Source of the DNA: Mycolicibacterium peregrinum
Lineage (GTDB): Bacteria > Actinomycetota > Actinomycetes > Mycobacteriales > Mycobacteriaceae
DNA: 64,000 nt
Direction of reading: 5' to 3'
Assembly: GCF_001665625.1 (NCBI RefSeq)
Contig: NZ_LZSY01000086.1
Coordinates: 1-64,000 of the forward strand
In this document: positions 1-7,552 of the stretch, piece after piece
How the letters are laid out: the number at the start of each line of letters is the position of its first letter
Numbering within the stretch: the first letter of the stretch is position 1
Notes under the pieces: generated by a model
The model's input: the letters and a program-made list of their open reading frames with translations, nothing else
Database searches by the model: none
Told to the model about the DNA's origin: nothing
Position numbers and translations under genes: made by a program

Positions 1-135
1 GGGGCGGGGAGTGGTTAAACCCCCCCCGGCCCCGGGGGGGGGGGGGCCCCCCCCCCCCCCCCCCCCGCCACCCCGCGGCCCCCCTCCCCCCCCCCACCGG
101 GCCGCCGCCCCCCCCGGGGCCGCGCCCCCCCGGGC
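1..135. other. G/C homopolymer run at contig edge, probable sequence artefact
   Basis: This stretch is almost entirely runs of G and C, including a run of roughly 20 C, and nothing in it reads as mycobacterial coding sequence. It interrupts rimM, whose reading frame is sensible down to about position 140 and then dissolves into Gly/Pro/Arg. It is best read as low-quality sequence at a contig end rather than biology. Confidence 0.85.
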
Positions 136-241
136 CCGCGCCGGGGATAAATCGGGCATCCGGGTCGTCGGTACGAATCTCGACGACGAGTTCACCGGTA
201 ATGCCGTGAGCTTTGACAACCCGCCCGACAACCAGGTCCAT
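136..241 (-). CDS. rimM: Ribosome maturation factor RimM (N-terminal fragment, truncated by contig edge)
   Basis: RimM binds ribosomal protein S19 and helps mature the 30S head domain. Only the first ~34 codons can be read, from the ATG at 239-241 on the minus strand. The fragment begins [20 protein letters not shown] and continues [11 protein letters not shown], which is the typical RimM N-terminus (GRVxKAHGIxGE). After that the frame runs into the homopolymer region, so the 3' end is lost and the last few residues are unreliable. It follows khpA by ten bases, in the usual order rpsP-khpA-rimM-trmD. Confidence 0.85.
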
Positions 242-251
242 GGATCCGACG

Positions 252-494
252 CTACTGGTCGGTGTCCACCACGTCGACGCGGATTCCGCGCCCACCGATG
301 CCTGCGACCAGGGTGCGCAGCGCGGTGGCCGTGCGGCCGCCGCGACCGATGACCTTGCCCAGGTCATCGGGGTGCACGTGCACCTCGACGGTCCGCCCGC
401 GGCGGCTGGTGACCATGTCGACGCGTACGTCGTCGGGATTGTCCACGATGCCGCGGACCAGGTGCTCGACGGCGTCGACCACGACAGAACTCAC
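252..494 (-). CDS. khpA: KH-domain RNA-binding protein KhpA
   Basis: An 80-residue single KH-domain protein. The family binds RNA, usually partnering KhpB, and in Gram-positives affects cell elongation and translation. The KH signature [10 protein letters not shown] lies at residues 46-55 and contains the GxxG loop (GRGG, 50-53) that contacts RNA. Length and position between rpsP and rimM are standard for the family. The start (residues [13 protein letters not shown]) lies 8 bases after the rpsP stop, so it is co-transcribed with the ribosomal-protein operon. Confidence 0.93.
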   Translation of the reverse strand: MSSVVVDAVEHLVRGIVDNPDDVRVDMVTSRRGRTVEVHVHPDDLGKVIGRGGRTATALRTLVAGIGGRGIRVDVVDTDQ

Positions 495-502
495 TGCGAT
501 GC

Positions 503-970
503 TCAGCTCTCGCTTGCGGCGTCGTCGGCAGCGGCCTCGGCAGGTGCCTCAGCGGCGGCCTCGGCAGCGTCATCCTTCTTGGGAGCCTTCTTCTTCTTGG
601 GCGTGACGGCCGCGGCACCGGTGCCGCTCTCGGCCTCGGCCAGCGCCGCATTGAACAGGTCCAGCTTGGACGGCTTGGGCTCCTTGACCTTCAGGGTGCC
701 CTCGGCGCCCGGCAGGCCCTTGAACTTCTGCCAGTCACCGGTGATCTTCAGCAGGGCCAGCACCGGCTCGGTGGGCTGCGCGCCCACACCCAGCCAGTAC
801 TGCGCGCGCTCCGAATCGATCTCGATCAGGCTGGGCTCTTCCTTGGGGTGGTAGCGCCCGATGACCTCGATGGAGCGGCCTTCGCGGCGGGTGCGCGCGT
901 CGGCGACGGCGATGCGGTACTGGGGGTTGCGGATCTTGCCAAGCCGGGTGAGCTTGATCTTGACAGCCAT
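503..970 (-). CDS. rpsP: 30S ribosomal protein S16
   Basis: S16 is a primary-binding protein of the 30S subunit body. The first ~80 residues carry the family core ([20 protein letters not shown], then IEVIGRYHP). At 155 residues it is about twice the length of E. coli S16. The extra C-terminus has a Lys cluster near residue 125 followed by an Ala/Glu/Asp-rich tail, as in other actinobacterial S16. The ATG at 968-970 is preceded by a GAGGAG ribosome binding site about 11 bases upstream. The 250 bases before it (971-1220) hold the operon promoter and leader and no gene. Confidence 0.96.
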   Translation of the reverse strand: MAVKIKLTRLGKIRNPQYRIAVADARTRREGRSIEVIGRYHPKEEPSLIEIDSERAQYWLGVGAQPTEPVLALLKITGDWQKFKGLPGAEGTLKVKEPKPSKLDLFNAALAEAESGTGAAAVTPKKKKAPKKDDAAEAAAEAPAEAAADDAASES

Positions 971-1220
971 GGTTGAGACTTCTCCTCTATGTCACGCTGC
1001 AATTCAGCGATGCGGGCGGAATTGCCCGATCCGGTTTTGCCTTACGTGTGTGACCGCCGCGCAGCGCATTGAACGAGTCGCGTGGCAGACAGCGCCCAAT
1101 TGTGCCAGAACGATGCCGACCAGCCCAAATCCAGCTCGAATGGCCAGTTATTGCACAACGTGCCGCCGGTTGCGTGTCACAACCGGCCACTCGGCGCGTG
1201 AGGCGCCCGGGTTGCGAAGG

Positions 1221-1640
1221 TCAGACGACCTTGTCGAAACACTTGGTCTCGACACGGCGGCTCATCCGCCAGCCGTCGGCCGTCCGCACGAACTCGTCCT
1301 CGTACCACAGTCCGCAGAACAACACCTGTTGCTCCAGCCCCGGCAGCACCATCGGGTTGAAGCAGATGGTGCGGGAGGACGCTTTGTCACCGTCGATCCG
1401 GACATCGAAGTTGCCGAGCATGTGGGCGTAGGCCGGGAAGTTCGGCAGCACCTCGGCCAGCCAGGCCTTGACCTCGGGATAGCGACCGTCGATGCCCCCC
1501 ATCGCCCGGTAGTCGATGTAGGCATCGGAGGTGAACACCGCATCGAGGTCATCGAATAGTCGACGGTCTATCGCCGTGGAGTAGTCGATCAACAACTGCT
1601 GGATCTCCAGACGGTCCGAAATCTCGGCCAAGCTCAACAT
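1221..1640 (-). CDS. SnoaL/NTF2-like nuclear-transport-factor-fold protein
   Basis: A 139-residue protein of the SnoaL-like/NTF2 superfamily (cone-shaped alpha+beta barrel). Members are polyketide cyclases, steroid isomerases, dehydratases or ligand-binding proteins, so no reaction can be assigned. Characteristic stretches are EIQQLLIDYSTAIDRRLFDD at the N-terminus, then FTSDAYIDYR, and a C-terminal strand ending WRMSRRVETKCF. I start it at the ATG at 1638-1640; a GTG at 1653-1655, nearer the preceding M42 peptidase stop (1660), is an alternative. The tight spacing suggests co-transcription with the peptidase. Confidence 0.8.
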   Translation of the reverse strand: MLSLAEISDRLEIQQLLIDYSTAIDRRLFDDLDAVFTSDAYIDYRAMGGIDGRYPEVKAWLAEVLPNFPAYAHMLGNFDVRIDGDKASSRTICFNPMVLPGLEQQVLFCGLWYEDEFVRTADGWRMSRRVETKCFDKVV

Positions 1641-1659
1641 GTCTCGATTCAACACCAGG

Positions 1660-2895
1660 TCAGGATTGAGGGCCCTCCGACGGCGGCCAATGCGCGCCCG
1701 GCGAGGCGTCCCCCGGCTCGGTGAAGTGGCCGCGGGACAACGGCACCCACTGCTCGCTGGGAGCCGGCTGCTTCGAGGACGGGAAGTCACGCAGTGCACC
1801 GGTCGGGCTGGAATCCCAGGCCTCAAACGTCAACGGTGTCTGCAGCCAAGCGTTGAGCAACAGATAGGTGGCCTCCAACGAGTCCAGGTGGGTCCGTTCC
1901 CAACCGTGGCTCCCGTCGAGGCCGAACCCCAGCAGTGCCGCGCGGGTACCCGCGCCGGCCTCGATGGCGGCTGCCGCGTCGGACCGGTAGTAGCGGAACA
2001 CGTCCCGCGCGAACGGGATGCCCTGTCCCTCGGCCAGGCGGCAGAGCTTGCGGGTCAAGTGATAGTCGAACGGACCGTGCAGGTCGGCCATCGGGATCGT
2101 CACGCCGTGTTCGATCGAGTGCTGCCCGGGGGCGCAGACCGCGTTATCCACCGAAACCAACTCGGCCACATCGGGCGGAAGCCCGTGACTGGCACCGTGC
2201 CCCACTTCCTCGGTGATGGTCACCATGAGAGTGGCGCGGTGCGGAAGCACGATCTTTTGCTCCGAGATGGTCTTGGCCAGGGCCAGCGCGACCGCCACCC
2301 CAGCCTTCCCGTCGAGGTGGCGCGACACCACGAAGCCGTCCTCGGTGAGTTCGGGGCTGGCGATCAGCGCGACGAAGTCACCCACGTTCAGACCCAGCCG
2401 TTCCAGATCCGCACGTGTCGACACATTTCGGTCCACCCGTACCTCGACGTGATCCCAGTCGGTGGGCTGGGTGTCGATCTCGTCGCCGTAGGCATGCCCG
2501 CTGGCCTTGAGCGGCATGATCGTGCCCGTGAAGAACTCGTCGGGGTCGTCGGAGAAGATCCGCACCCGCGCGCCCGCAGCGAACCGTGCGGAGAATGTGC
2601 CGACGGGGACCAATTCGAGCCGGCCGTTGTCCTTCAGATTCCTGACCATGCAGCCGATGGTGTCGGCGTGCACCACCAGCGCTCGGTCGATCGTGGGCGA
2701 CTCACCAGGCAGCTCGGCGGTCAGCGCACCGCGCCGGGTCAACGTGAACGGCACGCCCAGATCGTTGAGGATATCGCCGATCAACTGCATCACGGCGTCG
2801 GTGCGTCCCGACGGACTCGGAGTCTGCAGCAACGACAGCAGCGTGTCGATCATCCACTTACGTTCGGCCTCCGGCATGGCGGCGGTCTCGGCCAC
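1660..2895 (-). CDS. M42-family metallopeptidase (osmoprotectant NAGGN-system type)
   Basis: A 411-residue zinc/cobalt aminopeptidase-like hydrolase of family M42. Visible metal and catalytic residues fit the family: H76 and D78 in VVHADTIG, D195 in SRHLDGKAG, the glutamate pair E229-E230 in TITEEVGHG, D250, and H330 in GLDGSHGW. The overall sequence resembles the peptidase that elsewhere accompanies an asparagine-synthase-like amidotransferase and a GNAT acetyltransferase in synthesis of the osmolyte N-acetylglutaminylglutamine amide. Neither partner lies nearby, so its substrate here is open. A ~45-residue proline-rich C-terminal tail follows the catalytic domain. It is divergent from the D,D-carboxypeptidase gene. 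Confidence 0.85.
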   Translation of the reverse strand: MAETAAMPEAERKWMIDTLLSLLQTPSPSGRTDAVMQLIGDILNDLGVPFTLTRRGALTAELPGESPTIDRALVVHADTIGCMVRNLKDNGRLELVPVGTFSARFAAGARVRIFSDDPDEFFTGTIMPLKASGHAYGDEIDTQPTDWDHVEVRVDRNVSTRADLERLGLNVGDFVALIASPELTEDGFVVSRHLDGKAGVAVALALAKTISEQKIVLPHRATLMVTITEEVGHGASHGLPPDVAELVSVDNAVCAPGQHSIEHGVTIPMADLHGPFDYHLTRKLCRLAEGQGIPFARDVFRYYRSDAAAAIEAGAGTRAALLGFGLDGSHGWERTHLDSLEATYLLLNAWLQTPLTFEAWDSSPTGALRDFPSSKQPAPSEQWVPLSRGHFTEPGDASPGAHWPPSEGPQS

Positions 2896-2970
2896 GTTTT
2901 CTCACCTCGTATTCGTCGGATCTTCCTCACACGCCGATGCCCGCGGATTGTGCCACTAGGGTCAGTGGAC

Positions 2971-3855
2971 ATGGTCAGGCTCGTCGGTGCGATCTCGCTC
3001 TGTCTCGCAGCACTTCTCCCAACAGCTCTACCAGGCTCCCCCACGGCCTCCGCCGACACCAGCGTGCAGCAGGTCGGCGCGACACCCATCCCGGCCGGCC
3101 CCGCCCCGGCCTGGATCGTCGCCGACATGGATACCGGCCAGATCCTGGCCGGCCGGGATCAGTACGCCCCGCACGCACCCGCCAGCACCATCAAGACTCT
3201 GCTGGCGCTGGTGGCCCTCGACGAGATTCCGTTGGATGCAACCGTCGTCGCCGACGAAGCCGATGCCAAGGTCGAGTGCACCTGCGTCGGGATCAAGGCC
3301 GGACGCACCTACACCATGCGGCAGCTGCTGGATGCGGCACTGCTGGTGTCCGGCAACGACGCCGCCAACACACTGGCACACATGCTCGGCGGGACCGACG
3401 CCGCGGTGGCCAAGATGAACGCCAAGGCCGCCGCGCTCGGCGCGAACGCCACCCATGCCGGGTCGCCATCGGGTCTGAACGGCCCCGGCATCGACGGGGC
3501 CACCACACCGCGGGACCTGGCCGTGATCTTCCGCGCCGCGCTGGCGAATCCGATGTTCGCGGCGATCACGTCATCGCCGTCGGCGTCCTTTCCAGGTGCC
3601 ACGGGACCAGTCACGTTGGTCAACCAGGACGAGATGCTGGGCCGCTATCCAGGCATGCTCGGCGGTAAGACCGGTTTCACCGACGTGGCTCGCAAGACGT
3701 TCGTCGGCGCTGCGCAGCGCGACGGCCGCCGGTTGGTGGTCGCCATGATGTACGGGTTGGTCAAGGAAGGTGGCCCGACCTACTGGGACCAGGCCACCAG
3801 CCTGTTGGACTGGGGATTCGCTCAGGACCACTCAGCAGGCATCGGCCAGTTGTAA
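2971..3855 (+). CDS. Secreted D-alanyl-D-alanine carboxypeptidase (PBP5 type), copy 1
   Basis: A 294-residue S11-family penicillin-binding protein that trims the terminal D-Ala of peptidoglycan stem peptides outside the membrane. A signal peptide covers about residues 1-29 and ends in TASA. The active-site motifs are S72-T-I-K75 (SxxK), S127-G-N129 (SxN) and K233-T-G235 (KTG). It lacks the long C-terminal domain and anchor of E. coli PBP5, as in mycobacterial DacB2 (Rv2911). The ATG at 2971 is the first start giving an intact signal peptide. A paralogue follows 86 bases downstream. Confidence 0.92.
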   Translation: MVRLVGAISLCLAALLPTALPGSPTASADTSVQQVGATPIPAGPAPAWIVADMDTGQILAGRDQYAPHAPASTIKTLLALVALDEIPLDATVVADEADAKVECTCVGIKAGRTYTMRQLLDAALLVSGNDAANTLAHMLGGTDAAVAKMNAKAAALGANATHAGSPSGLNGPGIDGATTPRDLAVIFRAALANPMFAAITSSPSASFPGATGPVTLVNQDEMLGRYPGMLGGKTGFTDVARKTFVGAAQRDGRRLVVAMMYGLVKEGGPTYWDQATSLLDWGFAQDHSAGIGQL

Positions 3856-3941
3856 CGGGCTGATCCGTACCTCCGCGCCGCAACCATACGGAGACCTGAT
3901 CGCGCGCTGAGCGAGTCCTGTGATCCGTAGCGTCAAGCTCC

Positions 3942-4757
3942 GTGCGACGACGTTTCGCGGCGACCGTGCTCGCCCTCGGCGCGGTGCTCGCGGTCACGCC
4001 CTCCGCGCACGCGCAGCCCGGCGTCCAGCCGGCAGGCGCCCAGATTCCCGACGGACCCGCCAAGGCCTGGCTGGTTGCGGACATGGACACCGGCCAGGTA
4101 CTGGCGTCCAAGGACCCCAACGGCTCGTATGCCCCGGCCAGCACCATCAAACCCCTGTTGGCGATGGTGGTGCTCGATCATCTCCGGCCCGATAATTTCG
4201 CCCGGGCCAACGCATCCCATACCAAGGTCGAATGTTCATGTGTGGGCTTGAAACCGGGTCAGCCGTACACCACCCGCCAGCTACTCGAGGCACTGCTCAT
4301 GGTGTCGGGCAACGACGCGGCGAACATGCTCGCCGACATGCTCGGCGGCCGTCCCGCCACCGTCGCGGCAATGACGCGCAAGGCGGCCACAGTCGGCGCT
4401 CGCAACACCCGCGCCGGCTCACCGTCCGGCCTCGACGGCCCCGGCTGGGAAACCGTGACCACTCCTCACGACCTGGCGGTGATCCTGCGCGCCGCGCTGA
4501 CGTACCCACTGATCGCGCAGATCATGCGCCAGCCCTCGGCCCAGTTCCCCGGCAAGACCCTGACCAACCAGAACGAACTGCTTGCGCGCTACCCCGGCGA
4601 CATCGCCGGCAAGACCGGCTACACGGACCTGGCCCGCAAGACGTATGTCGGTGCCGCGCAACGGGGTAACCGTCGTCTGATCGTGGTCCAGATGTACGGC
4701 ACCGGCGATCTGTACGGACAGGCGATCGATTTGTTCGATTACGGTTTCTCGCACTGA
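3942..4757 (+). CDS. Secreted D-alanyl-D-alanine carboxypeptidase (PBP5 type), copy 2
   Basis: A 271-residue paralogue of the preceding gene with the same plan: signal peptide (residues 1-24, ending SAHA), S67-T-I-K70, S122-G-N124 and K224-T-G226. Long identical stretches such as VADMDTGQ, TTRQLL/TMRQLL and SGNDAAN show an old tandem duplication. Codon use matches its neighbour. It starts with GTG at 3942, directly before a MRRRF basic n-region. The two copies probably overlap in peptidoglycan trimming; which one corresponds to DacB2 cannot be decided without alignment. Confidence 0.9.
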   Translation: MRRRFAATVLALGAVLAVTPSAHAQPGVQPAGAQIPDGPAKAWLVADMDTGQVLASKDPNGSYAPASTIKPLLAMVVLDHLRPDNFARANASHTKVECSCVGLKPGQPYTTRQLLEALLMVSGNDAANMLADMLGGRPATVAAMTRKAATVGARNTRAGSPSGLDGPGWETVTTPHDLAVILRAALTYPLIAQIMRQPSAQFPGKTLTNQNELLARYPGDIAGKTGYTDLARKTYVGAAQRGNRRLIVVQMYGTGDLYGQAIDLFDYGFSH

Positions 4758-4800
4758 CCTTCGACGCTAAGAGGTAGGGCCCCACCGGGACTCACACCCA

Positions 4801-4821
4801 ACTAAGGTAACCCTAAATTCG
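4801..4821. promoter_or_regulatory. Possible iron-box-like imperfect palindrome upstream of diflavin reductase
   Basis: The bases CTAAGGTAACCCTAA (4802-4816) lie about 40 bases upstream of the chosen start. They have TAAGG and CCTAA halves recalling the IdeR/DtxR box (TTAGGTTAGGCTAACCTAA), but the spacing is shorter than in the true 19-bp box. It may equally be a core promoter element. Low confidence. Confidence 0.25.
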
Positions 4822-4855
4822 TGTGGAGTGCCCGCGCGCGATGAGGGGAGCCGAT

Positions 4856-6412
4856 GTGTCCGACCGTGAGTTCTCGTTGGTGGTCGCCTATGGCACCGAC
4901 ATGGGCAACGCCGAAGACGCTGCCATGTCGTTCGCCGAGGCCACCACCGCCGCCGGAATTCCTGCCGAGGCCGTCGAGCTCAACCAAGTCGAACTCAGCC
5001 AGCTCAGTACCGCAACGCATTTCATCGTGGTGACATCGACTTTCGGCGACGGCGAGTTCCCCGACACCGCCACGCTGTTCTGGGAGGCGATCAGCGCCTC
5101 GACCGAACGTCTGGAACACATGAGCTTCGCAATCCTGGCCCTCGGCGACACCTCGTACGAATTGTTCTGCAACGCAGGAAAACTCCTCGATGCCCGGCTG
5201 GAGGAGTTGGGCGCCACCCGGCTCGCCGACCGCGTGGACGTCGACGGATACTACGAAGAACCGGCCGCGGCCTGGACCACCGACCTGGTCAAGCAACTCA
5301 TCGCCGCCCAGTCCGGCCCCGCCGCTGCCGTCTCCGGCGTCGAGGCCGTCGCGGCCGTCGCGGCCGAACCCCCGCTTCGCGGCCAGGAACGCAACCGCCC
5401 CTTCGCGGCTCCCCTGGCCGTCAATCGACTGCTCACGGCGGCAGAATCCGACAAGGAGGTCCGCCACTACGAACTGGACCTCACCGGCTCCGGGATCGCC
5501 TATCAGGCCGGCGACTCGCTTGCCGTCCACCCGGCCAACGATCCCGACCTGGTGGCCGCGATCCTGGCCGAACTCCAGGTCGGCCCCGAGCATCGCGTCG
5601 GCGACTCGGAAGAGACTCTGGGCGTCCTGCTCACCGAACACCTGGAGATCCGGACCCCCTCGCGAGCGCTGCAGGAGCTGGCGGGTACCGCCGCCTACGG
5701 TGAGGATGTCCTCGATCTGATCCGGCGCACCGACCTCACTGTCGACGAGGTGGTAGATACCTTGCGCCCGTTACAGTTCCGCGACTACTCGATCGCCTCG
5801 AGTCCGCTGACGCACCCCGATCACGTGCACCTGACCGTGGCCACCGTGCACTACCCCGGCGCCGACCGCCGCCACGGTGGCGTCGCCTCGACCTACCTGG
5901 CCGAGCGCACCGCGACGGTGCAGGTTCACCTGCGGCCCAACCACCATTTCCGGTTGCCCGCAGGCGATGTGCCGGTCATCATGATCGGCCCTGGTACCGG
6001 CATCGCCCCGTTCCGGGCGTTCCTGCAGGAGCGGCAGGCCGCCGCCGCGCCCGGCCGCTCCTGGCTGTTCTTCGGAGACCGTCGCCGGTCCACCGACTTC
6101 CTGTACGGCGAGGAGTTGACGGAATTCGTCGAGTCCGGCACGCTGACCCGGCTCGATCTGGCCTTCTCCCGCGACCAGGACACGAAAGTGTATGTGCAGC
6201 ATCGTATGCGGGAGCACTCCGCCGAGTTGTTCGCGTGGCTGCAGGATGGTGCGCACCTCTACGTGTGCGGTGACGCCGACCAGATGGCCAAGGACGTGGA
6301 TGCCACTCTGCACGAGATCGTCGCCGAGAGCGGGGGCATGGACGCGGACACCGCGCACGCCTATGTCAATGACCTGATCAAGACCCACCGCTACCTGCGT
6401 GACGTGTACTGA
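4856..6412 (+). CDS. Diflavin reductase (CysJ / sulfite reductase flavoprotein alpha-like)
   Basis: A 518-residue NADPH-dependent diflavin oxidoreductase. An N-terminal flavodoxin domain binds FMN (residues ~1-145, with STFGDGEFPD). A connecting/FAD domain carries the FRDYS FAD motif near residue 308, and a ferredoxin-NADP reductase domain carries GPGTGIAPFRAFLQER near 377 and CGDADQMAKDV near the end. I choose GTG 4856 because AGGGGAG sits five bases before it; GTG 4823 and ATG 4841 are possible. No hemoprotein partner (CysI, P450) is adjacent. Mycobacteria usually use a ferredoxin-dependent sulfite reductase, so the acceptor is unknown. Confidence 0.85.
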   Translation: MSDREFSLVVAYGTDMGNAEDAAMSFAEATTAAGIPAEAVELNQVELSQLSTATHFIVVTSTFGDGEFPDTATLFWEAISASTERLEHMSFAILALGDTSYELFCNAGKLLDARLEELGATRLADRVDVDGYYEEPAAAWTTDLVKQLIAAQSGPAAAVSGVEAVAAVAAEPPLRGQERNRPFAAPLAVNRLLTAAESDKEVRHYELDLTGSGIAYQAGDSLAVHPANDPDLVAAILAELQVGPEHRVGDSEETLGVLLTEHLEIRTPSRALQELAGTAAYGEDVLDLIRRTDLTVDEVVDTLRPLQFRDYSIASSPLTHPDHVHLTVATVHYPGADRRHGGVASTYLAERTATVQVHLRPNHHFRLPAGDVPVIMIGPGTGIAPFRAFLQERQAAAAPGRSWLFFGDRRRSTDFLYGEELTEFVESGTLTRLDLAFSRDQDTKVYVQHRMREHSAELFAWLQDGAHLYVCGDADQMAKDVDATLHEIVAESGGMDADTAHAYVNDLIKTHRYLRDVY

Positions 6413-6421
6413 TTTTCCCCG

Positions 6422-6479
6422 CGAGCAGACGCAAACTCATACATTTCCGGTCGAATTCATGCGAGTTTGCGTCTGCTCG
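6422..6479. repeat. Long inverted repeat between convergent genes (likely bidirectional terminator)
   Basis: Seventeen bases CGAGCAGACGCAAACTC (6422-6438) are perfectly mirrored at 6463-6479 around a 24-base AT-richer loop. It lies exactly between the stop codons of the convergent diflavin reductase and amidohydrolase genes. The arms have no T-run, so it may be a U-less terminator or a member of a dispersed palindrome family. Confidence 0.8.
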
Positions 6480-6487
6480 GCGGAGAG

Positions 6488-7549
6488 TCAGAACACCCGC
6501 CCGCGCAGGATCACCAGATCCGGGTGGCTGACCCCGCCATGGCGTGGGTCCTCGGTGTAACAGACCAGGTCTGCGGATGCACCGTCCTCCAACGCGGGCC
6601 GCCCCAGCCAGACCCGGGCATCCCAACTTGCCGCTCCCAGTGCGGCGATGGGGCTCATCCCGATGCCCTTGAGCGCCTCGATCTCGTCGGCGATGCGGCC
6701 GTGCGCGATCATGCCGCCGGCGTCGGTGCCCGCGAAGATCGGTACCCCGGCCTCGTAGGCCGCACCGACCCGGGAGCGACAGGACCCGTACAGGTCACGC
6801 ATGTGCTTGGCATACTGCGGATACTTGCCCGCCGCGTCGGCGATGCCGGGGAAATTGTCGATGTTGATCAGGGTCGGCACCAGCGCGGTGCCGTGTTGGA
6901 GCATCAATTCGATTGTGTCATCGGTGATCCCGGTGCCGTGCTCGATGCAGTCGATTCCGGCCTTGATGAGTCCGGGCAGCGCATCCTCACCGAAGACGTG
7001 CGCGGTGACCCGCGCTCCCTCGGCGTGGGCGGCGTCGATCGCGGCTTTGAGGATCTCGTCGGACCACAACGGGGCCAGGTCGCCGACCCCTCGGTCGATC
7101 CAGTCGCCGACCAGCTTCACCCAGCCGTCACCCCACCGGGCCTGCTCGGCCACGGCAGCGGGCAGTTGCGACTCGTCCTCGATATCGATCGGCAAGCCGG
7201 GTGAATAACGCTTGGGTCGGGCCAGATGGCGTCCGGCTCGGATGATGCGCGGCAGGTCGTCGCGGTCGTCGAAGCTTCGGGTGTCCACCGGGGAGCCGGC
7301 GTCCCGCAACAACAGTGCGCCCGCGTCCCGTTCGGTTTCGGCCTGGGTCACCGCCTCGTCCAGCTCGACGGCGCCATGAGGGCCGAGGCCCACGTGGCAG
7401 TGTGCGTCGACCAGGCCCGGAATGATCCAGCCACCGTCAAAGACAGTGTCGGCGTTGGCGATCGGCTCAGCCGACAGCACACCCTGGTGGATCCACCACT
7501 GCACTTCTTCGTCGTCGGGAAGTCCGCGACCACGAACGTGCAGCGCCAT
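6488..7549 (-). CDS. Metal-dependent amidohydrolase
   Basis: A 353-residue amidohydrolase-superfamily TIM barrel (imidazolonepropionase/prolidase-like), counterpart of M. tuberculosis Rv2915c by position. All expected binuclear metal ligands are visible: H50 and H52 (DAHCH), carboxylatable K145 (WVKLVGD), H184 (TAHVFGE), H204 (IEHGTG) and D276 (AGTDAGG). The family hydrolyses amide or C-N bonds of cyclic or peptidic substrates; the substrate cannot be read from sequence. It lies three bases downstream of ffh, so it is probably co-transcribed with it, although a functional link is not evident. Confidence 0.88.
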   Translation of the reverse strand: MALHVRGRGLPDDEEVQWWIHQGVLSAEPIANADTVFDGGWIIPGLVDAHCHVGLGPHGAVELDEAVTQAETERDAGALLLRDAGSPVDTRSFDDRDDLPRIIRAGRHLARPKRYSPGLPIDIEDESQLPAAVAEQARWGDGWVKLVGDWIDRGVGDLAPLWSDEILKAAIDAAHAEGARVTAHVFGEDALPGLIKAGIDCIEHGTGITDDTIELMLQHGTALVPTLINIDNFPGIADAAGKYPQYAKHMRDLYGSCRSRVGAAYEAGVPIFAGTDAGGMIAHGRIADEIEALKGIGMSPIAALGAASWDARVWLGRPALEDGASADLVCYTEDPRHGGVSHPDLVILRGRVF

Positions 7550-7552
7550 CGG

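Noticed and set aside
1..135. G-quadruplex or structured telomere-like element
   Set aside because: Mixed long G and C homopolymers at the very start of the sequence, interrupting a conserved gene, are better explained by low-quality contig-end sequence.
987..1190. 67-codon minus-strand open frame upstream of rpsP
   Set aside because: No ribosome binding site or conserved feature; the region is the rpsP promoter and leader.
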